A stretch of DNA of 64,000 bases, taken from positions 51,150,001-51,214,000 of the forward strand of contig CM114272.1 in the NCBI GenBank assembly GCA_050084515.1. Reading direction: 5' to 3'. Below are positions 42,908 through 55,800 of this stretch, in pieces; within the stretch, counting starts at the first letter, position 1; the number at the start of each line of letters is the position of its first letter. The position numbers and the translations under genes were made by a program. The notes beneath the pieces are model-generated. The model saw only the letters and a program-made list of their open reading frames with translations. It did not search any database and had not been told where the DNA came from. This DNA comes from Blasia pusilla (lineage: Eukaryota > Marchantiophyta > Marchantiopsida > Blasiales).

Positions 42908-43513
42908 TCAAATAGTTAGAGGTAAATCTGGCTCTCTCCTAAAGAGTAAAAACTTTGGTGAAAATGGCGCCAAGGGTGCTTGCCGACGAAAGCGATAACC
43001 CATAGCCAACCATGGCAACTGTAGATCCCACTCCCTCAACTGTCCTCGCTGCAAGCCATACTTGCGCAATCCTCTCTTCACCGTCTGTACTACTCTCTCC
43101 GCCAAGCCATCCGCCTCATGATGATCTCTGGACGTGGTGCGGTGATCTATTAGCACTTGATCACACAAGGTCTGAAACTCTCCCCTGAACTCGGTACCCT
43201 GGTCAGTCAACACCTCTGTCGGTGCACCAAAGTGACTAAGCACACGATCTAGAAACGCATAAATTTTTCCCTCACTTTCCTTGTCCGATAGTGCCACCAA
43301 CTCTATCCACTTGGAGAAATGCTCAACCATGACCAACACGTACTTGTGATGATGCCCCGTCAATGGCAAAGTTACCGCGAAGTTAAAACTCCACCGATAA
43401 CCTAAACCCATAATCGGAAAAGGATGTAACTGCGGAGTGGGAGTATTGAAGGATGCTCGCACTCTGTCACATACCATACATCTGGCCACAAACTGTTGTA
43501 CCCCAGTATGCAT
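42908..43513 (-). pseudogene. Gypsy integrase core (G1)
   Basis: The 201-codon frame has CMVCDRVR (end of the HHCC zinc finger), YRWSFNFAVTLP, VLVMVEHFSKWIEL, LTDQGTEF and HHEADGLAERVVQTVKRGL. These are the Ty3/gypsy integrase landmarks with a DD35E-type active site. The first catalytic Asp is replaced by Asn (FNF), so this copy is inactive. Upstream (43864-43607) lies the linker RAKRFRWEGTHILRVWGDGR. The first zinc-finger half (HEKLGHFGVK) follows across a stop at 43607. Confidence 0.85.
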
Positions 43514-44039
43514 GCCGCGCCACCAATATTGAACCTGGAGTAAGCTCTAATTACGCTTTACTCCAAAATGCCCCAACTTCTCATGGGCATGTCGCACTAC
43601 ACGTGCTCATTGGGAAGGATGAGGTACCACTTGTATCCTACCATCTCCCCATACCCGCAAAATGTGAGTCCCCTCCCACCTAAACCTCTTGGCTCTCTGT
43701 AGGATCCGATCCCGCTCCCTTTCACTCACTATGCTCGCTATTATGCCTGTGCGCAAGAACTCCACAACCTCCACATCGTCATGGATATCACGACCACTTG
43801 TCGCCTCCTCACTGACCTCCGGATCCAAAGACTCATCATCCGACCCCACCACTTGAGTCATCACCTACGGCTAACCTATCATAGTCAACCAACAAAGATA
43901 GGCAGATGCATGCCAACCAGACACCATCTCCTCATCACTCTCTTCGTGCCATCGAGCTTCTGTGTCGTCTCTTTGACTCGGTCATGGGTTACGACTCAAC
44001 CCATCCGCATCTTGGTTCAGCCGACCTAGCCTGTGAACC

Positions 44040-44640
44040 ATCTCGAACTCATACTCCTGTAGTAATAGAACCCACCTAGCAAGCTTTCTTGTAAGCTTGT
44101 CGAACTCCACCAATCACCTCAACGGTTGATGATCATTGATAAGTGTGAAAGGGTTGCCGAATAAATAGCACCTAAAATGTGCCACGGCCCACACTATAGC
44201 CAAGCACTCTCCCTCGTAGGAGTTGTACTTTGCCTCTGCAATGTTGTTCGATTGGCTCACGTAAGCCACAACGAACACCCTCTCGGTAAGTACTAGTTCA
44301 TCCCTCTCGGACTAAGCAGCGTCTTATTCAGGGATCCTAGACCCAACATGCTCGACCAGGAGGGTCTTCCCCAACATGCTCCAATCCGTATGTAACTAGA
44401 ATGGGCCACCCCTAACCGATCTTTGTAAAATGGGTGAGGACGTCAACATGTCCTTGAATTCTTGGAATGCTCGCTCCTAATCATCTCCCCACAACCAAAC
44501 CTGATCAAGTCTCTTCAACAAGGTCAAAGACTTCGCGATCGCACTTAAACCCTTGACATACCGTTGATAGAACTTCGCCAGTCCAAGAAACGCTCGCACT
44601 CGACTCACATCTGTAGGGCGTGGAATCTACGCAATAGCCT
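44040..44640 (-). pseudogene. Gypsy RNase H and connection (G1)
   Basis: Read on the minus strand near 44300-44100: VFVVAYVSQSNNIAEAKYNS, then YEGECLAIVWAVAHFRCYLF and TLINDHQPLR followed by a stop. This is the gypsy RNase H with the YSxxExECLAxVWAxxxFR core and the D-H-x-P-L motif. The upstream connection (44640-44400) includes FLGLAKFYQRYVKGLSAIAK and LWGDD. Frame changes and stops show decay. Confidence 0.7.
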
Positions 44641-44674
44641 CCACTTTCGTCTGTTGAATACCAAACCCACTCGG

Positions 44675-45160
44675 CTATATGGTCTGTCCCAAGTACTCAA
44701 TCTGCTCTTGAAAGAATCTGCACTTGCTTGGATGTAACTTCAGTCCATGTAATTGCAATCGCCAAAAGCCAGCCATAATCCTATCCATCACTCTTTGAAA
44801 TTCCGCAAGCACGTTCTTCAACCCAAATGGCAAGAACCACCAGTGATACAAACAATCTCTCCCGAACCGATCTATTCCCCACAATGTTGTCTTCTCCCTG
44901 TCCTCCAACCTCATAAGAAGCTAATGATAGCCAGCACGAAGATCTAAAGTATTGAAGATCTTTGCATGCCCTACCGCATCAAAGATCTCCTGAAGAATAG
45001 GCATGGCGTACCGATCTGACCTCATCTGTCGGTTGATAGGACGGTAATCTTCACACATCTGCCTATCCGTCCAATTTCCATACATATCCTTCTTCGCCGG
45101 CATGACATTGGGAGATGCATACTCCCCATGTGATAACTCCACAAGTCTTGCCTCCAACAA
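44675..45160 (-). pseudogene. Gypsy reverse transcriptase, active-site box deleted (G1)
   Basis: Frame 44921-45160 has MLEARLVELSHGEYASPNV, MPAKKDMYGNW, CEDYRPINRQMRSDRYAMP and FNTLDLRAGYH. After a stop, frame 44675-44914 continues FLPFGLKNVLAEFQRVMDRI and then jumps from MAGFW to LQLHGLKLHPSKCRFF. About 25-30 residues that should hold the YxDD active site are missing. The enzyme would copy element RNA into DNA, but this copy cannot. Confidence 0.83.
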
Positions 45161-45163
45161 GTC

Positions 45164-45490
45164 CTAACTCCTGCTCTGAATCAAAGCTCGCTCCATATTA
45201 GAATACCTGTAGGGTTGACGAAAGATCGGCGTATCACTAGCCAACTCAATCCGTTGTTGTATAATAAAATCAACCACTGTGTAAACTCCTTCTTCATTAA
45301 GTGTTAGATAGAGTTTTATTAGTATCATCCCCAACATCAAGGGTTGCACTCCGCAATCAAACAAGACGCACTACAAACAAAACTTTCTACCTCCTAAATT
45401 AACCAAATGGAATACCTCTCCTTGCTTATCCAGCAAAACAACTCCTAGCGACACCATGGCATGCCCTATCACGGGTCTAGTGGGCGTCTC
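45164..45490 (-). pseudogene. Protease start joined directly to RT (G1)
   Basis: The frame has VLFDCGVQPLMLG, matching the retropepsin D-T/S-G-A motif of this family. After about 25 residues it already reads RIELASDTPIFRQPYRYSN, the lead-in of RT. The rest of the protease and the methyltransferase, present between these points in the other copies, are absent. A 67-bp sequence (45259-45325) sits at the joint and recurs at 46540-46606. Confidence 0.65.
45259..45325. repeat. 67-bp direct repeat, copy 2
   Basis: It matches 46540-46606 at about 60 of 67 positions by eye, both beginning gtataataaaatca and ending agttttattagtat. It lies exactly at the protease-RT deletion joint of G1. Confidence 0.85.
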
Positions 45491-46508
45491 TGCCATCCTA
45501 GCAGCCGCAACTTGCCTTGAATCTTAGGTGGATGGCCTAAGCATAGGCTCCAAGGGCATATCCATCGCCTCCTGTGCAATTACCTCTAAAAGTGGTGCAA
45601 GAACACTAACTCCATGCTCACATAGGATAGTGTCCAGCCAGAAAACCTCAACAGGCGTACCTCCCAAAGTTGTAATATTAGAAGCAGAAAACCATGGGGC
45701 GCGGTACATCACAGAGACAGCACCCAACAACGTACTCGACACGGGCTCCACCTAAGTATCTGCAGTAGGAATCAGCGCACTTGCTTCTCCCATTGCCCTC
45801 CAACACCAACAACATCAACCCTCCAGGAACTCTGATCATGATCCATTGATGGGGTCCTCATCGCCTCGCATAAAGTGAAAGACTAAGGAAGCCAGATATA
45901 TTTCTTGGCTTCCCCTCTCTATGGATCCAACTTTGTAGTTGCTCCACTTGTAACAACAACGACTACCTCCATCAATGCAACCCCGCATATCCAACCAGGA
46001 TCCTCCATGTTTCTAACTTCTCCATATGACGTTGATACCTCTTACTCTACATCGGGTAATCGTAATGCCATAGCGATAATTTGTTGTTGCAACTGCTGTA
46101 TCTATGCAACCATCCTAGCCTCACACCTGTAGTCTCCCTCAACGTGTCTAAGTGGTAGACCTCTACCTACTCCACAGGCCACTCCACCACCTCCTCGGGA
46201 AAATCCAACTCCTTGTCCCCCAATGGGACCACATGGTGCACGACGTCTAGGCCCACCTGGTCCGACAACTTGCTTAGGTGCCCTCTCTGGCCCTCAATCT
46301 GCGCGTAACTCGAGATGAAGGACAAAACACTTGGCGCGTGTTTGACCATACCTTTGACAATTGTCACAATGATAAACTCATGGTGTAGACCCATCTCGTC
46401 CTCCAAGCTGAGGCATACGCCCACTGTTGTGAAGGGTGCAATCTTGTTGGTGATGGGCTCCACCACATGCCCAACAAACAATCCCTGGCAGTTGTGGCTG
46501 TGCCGCAT
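45491..46508 (-). pseudogene. Gag-like region of G1
   Basis: Short minus-strand frames (46167-46508 and 45524-45751) with stops. Parts of it (45560-45660) resemble 39850-39930 of E1 at nucleotide level, showing that both are the 5' half of the same family. I find no clear capsid or zinc-knuckle motif, so the Gag assignment rests on position only. Confidence 0.4.
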
Positions 46509-46539
46509 ATGATGGTGCAGGTCTCTATGGCACGGTGTC

Positions 46540-46606
46540 GTATAATAAAATCACCCGCTATGTAAACTCCTCTATCATTAAGTGTTAGAGAGAGTTTTAT
46601 TAGTAT
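46540..46606. repeat. 67-bp direct repeat, copy 1
   Basis: Same orientation as 45259-45325 and 1.28 kb away, at the outer (5') edge of the recognisable G1 sequence. Confidence 0.85.
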
Positions 46607-46941
46607 TAAGTAAATTAGCCTAAGAAAATGAATTTCTCATGTTTAAACCTCTTTAGGGTGACTCAATTGTGCGGACCCAACTTTAGGAAAAGAGATAATA
46701 AATAAAAGATGAGATTAGAAAAGTAAAGTAGTGGGATTGGTGCTTTAATAAAACAAAAGCAAAAATAATCTTGGTTGGTGGCTAGGGTTGATGGGGTATT
46801 TTGGAAGATATGAAGGGAGTAAAAGATCGAAGATATTTTGGAAGAGATAAGAGGTAATCTACTTGTGTCAAAATATGATTGGCTAAACCATGAGAGTAAG
46901 CCATATGGCACAAGATAAGATTAGCCCTATTTTGTACTCTT

Positions 46942-48240
46942 TTGGATCATGGCATTGATGAATTGGTGAAAGGTTTGAGAGAGTTGAGAGTAGAAATGGA
47001 TGAGCTTAAACTTGATAGAAATCCTAGTGTTGGTGCTCCTTCGACAAGTAGGAACTTTGTGAGAAGATGGATATGGTGTGATAGTGTTGAGCATCAACCT
47101 CGAGAATCTGAGGAGTTTTCAAAAGCTCTTAGGAATGGAATAGTAAATTTCAACGATGGGAAGATTCATTCAACGCAGATTGGTATGCCGTTGAATACGC
47201 ACTTTGGTAGAGGAGGAATGAAAGGCTTAGTGAGAGGTCAAGTAGGATATGCCACTACGACATTAGATTCTGATACCTTTGTAGTAAAAATAGAAGCGCC
47301 TATTGCATCTGTAGCTAAAAGTGAATCATTACAATTTCCTCGAGAAGTGATGTTATGAGGGGTAGAGACTATCCATCATCTGACTAGATGGGATAATCTA
47401 GTGGAAGCTGGATGTGTTAAAGCATACCTAGCGCAAGAGAAATATGTGAGTTGGCAAGATGCTAGTGTGGAGAGAAGAGGAGATGCGACAATGATGGTGT
47501 TGATCCTGAGGAAGCTTCAAGAAGAGCGAGGACCGCAAGAAGGAAAGGGCAACCAGAGGCGCAACCATCAAGAGAAGAAGGGCCTTCTACATCTGAATCT
47601 ATGATGGATTCTCAAATGAAAGAAGGTGGAATGAAGGAGAAAGAGTTGAGGTCTTCTCAGAAGACCAAGGGTAAGACTCCTACATACAAGTTGCAGTCTG
47701 ATATAGAGACAAGCACGAATTTAAAGGAGATTCTTGAGGAGAGGATTTTGGATGGGAAAATAGAGTTTTCTTTGAGGGAAGTCTTGGGCATAGCCAAACA
47801 TAAATTTCATGAGTTGATCATAGATGTGATCAAAAGGAAAAGGTAGATGACTACAGATATGGTGATGGTGAGGGCATTGGATATTGACATCATAGAAGAA
47901 AAAGATGAAGAGCTTTGCCAAGTTTTTGGACAAAAGCTTGACTTACAAGGAGAAGAGGCGAGAGTAGGAGAAGCCTTGACAGAACAAGGTGAAGAAAGTC
48001 ATAATGGGGGACATTATTCTCGGTCATATTGGGCGCGTGCAACGAAGGAGGCTAGAGTTTGACTTCGCTCTCTCCAAGAGTCAGTTTTGGCTCTCGTTGA
48101 TCATGGTTCGGAGATCAACATCATATCGCGAAGTGTTTACGACAAAGGGATGTGGCCAATTGATACCGGGCATGGATGGGTACTACGTGCGGCTAACAAC
48201 CAAAAAGGTGAACTCTACATTTCTTGTCCAATAGTCAAAA
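46942..48240 (+). pseudogene. Second gypsy type: Gag and protease remnant
   Basis: Frames 46942-47358, 47401-47604, 47601-47846 and 48087-48240 follow each other with frame changes. The first holds RRWIWCDSVEHQPRESEEFS, a CxxCxxxxHxxx-like knuckle with a missing Cys, and DGKIHSTQIGMPLNTHFGRG. The later ones hold KTPTYKLQSDIETSTNLKEI and VLGIAKHKFHELIIDVIKRK. The last has VALVDHGSEINIISRSVYDK, a retropepsin site of the D-x-G-S type, then GHGWVLRAANN. I recognise the layout as a Ty3/gypsy Gag-protease different from the methyltransferase family. It ends at 48240, joined to an LTR of the other family. Confidence 0.65.
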
Positions 48241-48650
48241 CTCGTATCATAGCTCCGCCGCCTCGTGCCAAGAGGTTCAACAAAGAGAGAATGAGCTCTC
48301 AAGATCTCTCTCTTGTAGATATATCCCCTTCTCTGTCCCAAGCTCTCTCCTTGGTAATCTTTGCTCGCAGGTCATTTCCTTGGCTCTTGACCTCTTGTGG
48401 CGGATCAAGGGCCACTTCCCAAAGTGGAAAGTCAACACTACAAATCATGGAAACTTACCCAAAATAGCAACTTTCTCTATATGGCTCCAAATGAGCCGAA
48501 ATGAAGGGGAAACCTGCTCTCTCAGGTTTTCCGAGACCTTAGCAAGTCATTCTTGACCTCCTGAGCTTGTCCTCATCTATTTGCGAAGGCGCTCTACTAG
48601 CTCTCTCTGATCTCTCCTAAAAAGTTGTGATAGTTGTCGTATGCATACAC
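48241..48650 (-). repeat. LTR copy L2 of the methyltransferase gypsy family
   Basis: The reverse complement aligns with L1 (11319 onward) and L3 (57027 onward) through AGGAGAGATC, CTCATTTGGAGCCAT, GGTCAAGAGCCAAGG and CTCATTCTCTCTTTGTTGAAC. Its outer end, tcgtatgcatacacatcc, matches the family's cgcacgac end. Orientation is opposite to the methyltransferase fragment that follows. Confidence 0.7.
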
Positions 48651-48839
48651 ATCCAACCAAGACGTCATAGGACTCGACATCAATCGATCATTATTGCCTT
48701 GGCTCGCACCACGGAATACCTCATGTGATGGATGTTTGGGTCGCATCCTCACCACAATCTCATATCGCGTGATGTATTGCGTCATATTCGTTCCACCCAA
48801 GGATGTCTATATCTTGAATGGAAAAGGCTCCACATCGGC

Positions 48840-49101
48840 CCTATATTATACCCGATGGGGTTTTCTCTGGATTATTGGGAGGAATTAGTGTCCTACAGAT
48901 TAGGATGGCACTCTGGTGATGGGCGACTTAGTTCACCATCAAGCCATCACTTGGCTTGATGATTTGATTGAGGGGCATGTCCATGCAAAGGACACAAAAT
49001 GCTTGGCCGATGAGCAGGTGCAGGTGATGTGGAGTGAGACCTTTGCACCAAAGCATGACGGGTCAGAGGAACGCGTGAGACAGCTGGGAGTGCTAATTTG
49101 A
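48840..49101 (+). pseudogene. Protease end and linker before methyltransferase (M1)
   Basis: The plus strand reads ILYPMGFSLDYWEELVSY and RLGWHSGDGR (48856-48936), the end of the same retropepsin type found in E1. It then reads CLADEQVQVMWSETFAPKHD (49000-49060), a linker that precedes the methyltransferase. This copy shows directly that protease and methyltransferase are neighbours in the same strand and order. Confidence 0.65.
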
Positions 49102-49850
49102 CATCCTTGGACACCACACCCATTGTGTGGCGCATCCCATATGAGGGTATTTGGATGTTGGATCTTTTTGGAAGGATTAACACTTGGTTGGTTGCTGTTT
49201 TGCAAGTAGGAGTGCGCGTGCAAAAGTGTCTGTATGTAGAGCTTGATGAAGTTGCGAGGCGCATTTCACTACAACATGTGGCGTAGTTATGCCTCCGTTT
49301 TCCTCACTTGTTGTATGTGTCCACTATAGTGGGGTACAACAGTTCCCTACCACGGGACATTTCATTGTTAGGGGCGCAACACTTGGAGCGGGTAGGGACC
49401 ATCAATTTGGTCATTGTTGGTTGGCCATGTTAGGGCTAGTTGAGTGCTTGAGAAGGTAGCGGGTAGCTTGACACTTGATCCAGGTTATTTCGGGAGATGA
49501 TGAAGATCTTGCAACATTTGCAAGAGCATCAGTCTCATTCTCCAACATACATTTTGGAGAATGTATTGAGTTTGGGTGATTTGAGGTCACGGGTGGTGAC
49601 GAGTGCACATTAGGTGCGAGCTTGGATCGACCCACCAGTATTTTTGGATGCGGCGAGTGTAGGTTTACAAGCACATTTCCCGCGTTTATGGTGGACCAAC
49701 TTGGTGTCACACGAGGTGTTGTAGAGGGCTTATGTACGAGTAGAGTGCCCCTCCCATTTGTCGGTGGATTCTATTTTGGATCCAGGTCGTCAATCACATG
49801 TAGTGAGGCACGATGATCAATCGCATTTGCAGATCCTTGGTAAGTTAAAC
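49098..49850 (+). pseudogene. C5-cytosine DNA methyltransferase domain of a gypsy element (M1)
   Basis: Motifs in order: PIVWRIPYEGIWMLDLFGRI (motif I, cofactor loop, 49155-49185); RYLYVE-type strand seen as KCLYVELDEVARR; VGWPC (motif IV, catalytic Cys at 49428-49430); YILENVLSLG (motif VI, 49552-49581); AHFPRLWWTNLVSHEVL (motif VIII region, 49671-49721); SILDPGRQSHVVRHDD. This is the arrangement I-IV-VI-VIII of a cytosine-5 DNA methyltransferase. A TAG follows the catalytic Cys, other stops occur, and there are frame changes near 49285 and 49440, so it is a remnant. The most similar proteins I know are methyltransferase domains inside Ty3/gypsy polyproteins of green algae and charophytes. 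Confidence 0.78.
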
Positions 49851-49859
49851 TTTTCTGAT

Positions 49860-52800
49860 TTTGCCATATTTTGACAACAAGCTTCCTCTATGGAGCTCTT
49901 ATCATCTTCATCTTTTCTATGCATAAAATTTCTTCTTATGAGACTACACCAAGATGAAGAGGCAAGAAGTAGACAATAGTGGAAATCAATCTATAACATA
50001 CACACACCAAGTTCAACAAGTTGGCTCCAATGGATATCACTTATATAAGCACAAGAAGAATCTTCAACCGCACCAAAAACTAGACATGAAGCCATCTCAA
50101 GATTTGGTAATTAATATTCTTTTGAATATGACTACATGCTCTATTTATTTTGCTAGGAATATAGAAGAAGGCATTAAGACACAAGAATGATGATTCAAAA
50201 GGACAATACTCACCAAGTTACAAGGACATGGGTTGTTTACATTAGCATTTGGAGGAGTTCGATCTGACTAACTACATGTCTTACATCATAAATTTCATCT
50301 ACTATTGCTAATGATCTAGATAACATCATCAAAATCTTCACACCTCATAACAAGCATGAAACTTGTTCCCTCAAATGGGGAGCTACTAGAATTCCCTCTA
50401 TATACATTGCATGGTAGAATCCTAGCTCTGCCTCGAAGCACTATCAACCTTGAGCTTTGCAATGCAAGTAGAAGGCAAAATGTTGAGTCCCAAAGACTCA
50501 ACCGGTTGCACGTTTTGTAGGTAGCTAAGAAGCCGCCAAGATCTAATCGGATCGATTCTCCCCAAGTGCATACCGTCCCCTTAGGGAGTCTCTTCTCTAA
50601 GCCTCAACCAATCTTCCCAAGTTGCTTGCCTATATCAGTTTGTGGTGATTAATTCCTCAAGTTGTGTCCGTGAACTCAAATCTAAAATCCTGCCAAGGAC
50701 GCATCACTATTAGTTTCGAGTTCAATTACTCTAATAGGTTGGGAGGGAGAATCTCCCTCCCTAGAGGTACTTGCGGGGTTCTCTAAGGAACCTCACCTTA
50801 CCCATTTTCCCCCTCGGACTCTTGATTTTGGCTCTCAACCCAAATGTAGTTCATAACTCGAGAACCTGGATTTGACTGGTTATCCATCAAGATGGCTTGG
50901 AAAGCTTCTTGCAAATTATGCAACTCTCGGCTCCCCAAATGCATCTTAGAGCTTGGACCTATGTTAAAATTTCATATGTCTCATGGGTAGTGCCTATCTT
51001 AAACTCCCCATTTGGCATCTCATGGTTGTCTTTCCACCCTTCACATTTCGTGACTAGTCTCGTAGCGTCTAACCCATCTTAACTACTCATGTGTTCCTTG
51101 CTTCTTGCCCTTGACTAGGCACTTGGCTTCAAGGTCTCAAACCTTGATAGCAATTCCTTCATACTTGCAAGTAGTTATGACCCTTTCTCGCTTTAAGCTA
51201 GTACAAGATCCGTGCGCGTCTCTTTTAGTATTAGTCCTGCTTCCGATTTCATTGACTTTCCTTGTCTCATGACTACCTAGTCCACGTTTTGACCGAGGTT
51301 TCGACTTTGGTGCGTCACACCAAGGTCTTTCCTCACTGGACTTGTGATCATGACTCACTTCCCAGTTCCTTGCTAGCATAGGGATCATAGACTTAGTTAT
51401 TTATGATGAATTGGCAATCAATAATCAACATGTCATATCCATCTTGTATGACTTCAAAGACCTCAATACTACAAGTAGTACATCTCATGAAAATTTTAAT
51501 GGCACGACATATGACCCTATCACACTATTCACCTTATTAGGCAAACACAAACGTATTTAACATCAACCAATAAGTATATATGTATCTCATTATGACCATT
51601 ATGACCGTCTTTCACTTAATTACAATGTGCAGTCTATAACATTTACTACTTTTCTATTCTTCTAACTATTATATATGTTGCAATAGGTACTTGATGACAC
51701 AACCATCTGTCATAGAGAATTACCAATTTGTTGAAAAGCTTGGACTATTATTGCAATTAGGAGTATAGATCATGGTAGATTTTTCTCACATACCCATATA
51801 GTCTTTTAAGTACACTTACCTACTACTTATGCAAGGTGTTAGATGTAAAACTTAATGAATTTTTGTTCCCCTACTCCAATTTCGGAATCAAATCTACTTT
51901 ACACACTTCTTCTCTGGCTGCAAAATGTGACTAGGATCCTTTGGTCCCACTATATACATGTGTATCAAGGAGTACTTTCCAAGCTAAGTAAGGTTGAAGG
52001 TCAATGCTCCAACTTGAATACACACATCAACATACTCAATGACTTTCTTAATTCTCTTACTTAGGAGAAAAAAATATTATTGATCAAATCTCTGACTACA
52101 AGGAGACCCTCAAGGACATTTGTATAGTAGATTAAGAACTCCTTGATTTAGAAATTGATCCGTTATCATATGCTATTTTTTAGTGCTTGAGTTTTTCCAT
52201 TTGCAATAACCTAAAGTTATAATTGCAAGTAACAATCATTTAGTCCTTGATTTGTAGTACATGATTTGTACATTTGTTAGTACTACAATTATCCTAATAT
52301 AATCCCTTTGAAGTGGGACTCATAATTGGATTGAAAACTTGATAATTAGATCTTTAGAGTTTCATTTTTTCTAGACATTTGTCTAGTATTTTGTTGGATT
52401 AAGAACTCCTTATTGTAGAAATTTAAACTTTGGTTGGACTATCATATATTTTGGGCATTTCTTGATTTTAGATGTTATCATATGCTATTTTTTAGGGGAA
52501 AATTTTGGGGAAAATTATATAATACCACGAACTTTGATCATCTACATATTCTACAACATCCAAAAAATTTCTGACCCAAAAAATTCCTTATGACTCCTCA
52601 TGACTTAGCTGCAATATATAAAGAAACGTGTTGCAAAGTGAGAAGAAGAATTGAAAGTTAGGAGGAAATGCAAAAATGGATTGGTTTGAAGGCAAAAGGG
52701 AAATTTATGTCTAAGGTTTTGGTTCTCGCGTCACGTTTGCACATCAATTGCAACCTCAAAAATGAGTTATTACACTTGCAATAATTGTCCAAGTTTGTAA

Positions 52801-55800
52801 ACCAACTATGACTTGCAAAGGTTCATGGAGCTACAATGGAGCTGCAATGTAGTCATACAAAGTGGATTCGCAAATCGGCAATAGTAGTGGACTTACAAAG
52901 GAGCCATATTTTGAAAAAATAGATTTGCAATGGAGTTGTATCAAGACCTTAATCCCTAGTAGTGATCGTTTAAACTATGTACCTTGTAAAACTTTTTTTT
53001 AATTTTTTTTTACTACCATAATTTTTGTTGACAAAATCATAACATGGCACATTGTGGGGTTGAAAAATCAGAAGGATCCGTATGGTAGGGTTTATAATTA
53101 AAAAATAATTATACAAAAGATTAGTTATAAAATACATAATAACTAATTTGGACATTTGAAAAGGAACATATGATGTTCTAGATTTTTTCATATTTTTAAA
53201 ATGTTGATAGCAACCTAAATTAAATCATTTGGAACACTCAATGATTTCTTTTATATTGTAATTAAAATAATGGAGGTTATATATAAAAAATAATATACTA
53301 AAAGAAATACACATTCTAATGAAATGATTTTCTTGCCTTTCATAAATTTGGAAATTTTTTAAAATAAATTTTCATTGATATTTTTCTTACAAATAAAAAG
53401 TGCGCTCTTTCTTAAAATAAATAAATATACCATGTTAAAAAATTCATATATGTAAGTGGGGATATCAATCAAATGCATTCGTGCTATCTCAATTACATTA
53501 TAGCTAAGGAATGTAAAAATAAGAAGTGGGTGTCGTGTTCCCTCTTTTCAAAATTTAAACTTTTGTAACATTTTTCATCGAGATTTAATTGTATATATTT
53601 TATGATTTAGAAAAAATTATCTTCTCATCATTCCACATGCCATTAAACTAGTTTCATGCACAACAATTTTCCATAAAAAATATCTTGGCATGAGAAAAAA
53701 TTTCTTGTTGCCCAAGCTACATATCTCAAGGCGGAGGCGTAAATCAATAAGTCATCCTCTATTAATAATACATATTCTTTTCTTATTTTGAATTTTTTAT
53801 AATCTATAATATATAGTAATATTATAAGAGTACATGATTTGACTTGCAACACATCAACTAATATTGGAATTACTTGTATTCAATGATTGTTATCAAGCAT
53901 AAGGAATTGAAGTACGAACTTGATTTACAACCATAGTTGATATACATATGTTGATTATTTAGCGCAATTTTTTTCTTTATTTGTAGTTAATTATAATGAA
54001 ATATAGTGGAAACCATGAGTGTTCTTCATAGGAAATAATTCAAAAATAGTCATATTCATTCTCCTCACACTATTATCTATCTAAAAAACCAGAGGAGTCC
54101 TCGAATAATCCCATATATCAAAACTCTAATGGTAAAAACATTTCTTTACAAATTTTTGGGTAATTTATTTTATGTTTGACTTAAAATCTACTTATAAAGT
54201 ATTGGTCATGAAATAAGATCTACGTGCCCTGAAAGACAATTGTCAATCATTTAGGACATTAGGATGGTCAAAATCAAGAAGCTACCCCTTTTAATAGTCA
54301 ACATTTCTTCATTACTTGCATAAAGCACCTCCCACACACAATAATGAAATATACTATTATCCCTCTTAATACTAAATATTTTTTTCACTAGTTGCATGTG
54401 CTAGTTGACACACACAATAATATACTTTTAGCACACTTCACATATGTCATGGTAAAGTTAAAGATAGCTCTACGATGATGCACATCTATGATTAATTTTT
54501 GTGGATGCATTGAGAGAATAACCGTCTTCATGGCAAGAACGCATGATAGAAATGGTAGACACTCTTGATGTTACTATACAAGAATGTAGGACGTCCATTC
54601 TTATTTTAATATGGGAAAGTGTCGGAGCTGTCTGGTTTGGCCAATACATGCCATCCCAAGGGTGCAAATTGATAAACTAAGACCATTGGTAATTCCATAA
54701 TTGCATGACATTACTATAACCCCAAAGTGACTTGCCCTAACTAAATATACTGAGTCCATTAACCCCAAACATATCCTTTAGGAACATGCTATTATCATGG
54801 GTGCTTTGACATAATCCATAACAATTTACGAGCCTTGAGTGATCCTCAAGTTCCGTAGTAGCCAATAGGTTTATGAGGTGTACTATGGCACATGAAGATG
54901 CCACTACCAAAGGCCCCTTTGCTAGTAGTAATGTTTCTTTAGATGTTATTGTTATCGGCTTCTATGGAATTAGGTTTCAAGTGGTTTCCCTTTTTCTAAT
55001 CCTTTTGACAAAAGTGATACCGGAATTTATAGACTTTATTCATCTCAATTTTTATTTTGAATTCTTACTCCCATTTTCTTTCAATCATTTTAGGTTTCCA
55101 TGGAATTCATAAGCATTTAAACCTTCTTTTACTTCTCTTACTCATTTTTGTAGGTTCTCTCATCATCTTTCTACTAGTGGATATAGGGGATAATCTATAC
55201 AATAATTAGTGACCCCATATGTATAATATGACAAGATAGTGAGATAATAAGATAAAATAGGAAACATGTTTGAATTTTGTTGTTCAAGCCATTTTAGATG
55301 GATAGAAATAGATAGGGATAGAGAAAACGGATAGGGATTTGAACATTTTTAATCAATGAATTAATAATTTATTTAATATTAAAATATATGATTATAAATA
55401 TTAATAAAGTGGAATAATTATGATGAATAACAAAATTTTTATAATTTGTGCCATAATTCATATTTGATGGAAAGGGAAAATAAATTTTAAAGGAGAAGGA
55501 GTAGATTTTGTTTAATTTTATGGAAGGGTAAAATTACTTAGGGGATTGGGATATCATTTCAATTTTAGTGGAAGATTTTAATAACTTAGAAGAGTGAAAT
55601 GTTATTCCTTTTCTAAGATTTTCTAAAATAGAAATTATATTTTAAATTTTAAATGAATAATTTGATTATTTTAAAATAAATTCACATGCTATATTTTGGG
55701 AAAGGAAAATAAATTTGAATGGAAAAGGAAAAATAATTTTGTTAATTGAAATTAACTAAAAATTTACTTAGTGAATGTTATTTGGTCGAAAGAGTGGAAG

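Noticed and set aside
46942-47358. 138-codon frame as a host DNA-binding protein
   Set aside because: The following frames with protease site DHGSEINI show that it is the Gag of a gypsy element.
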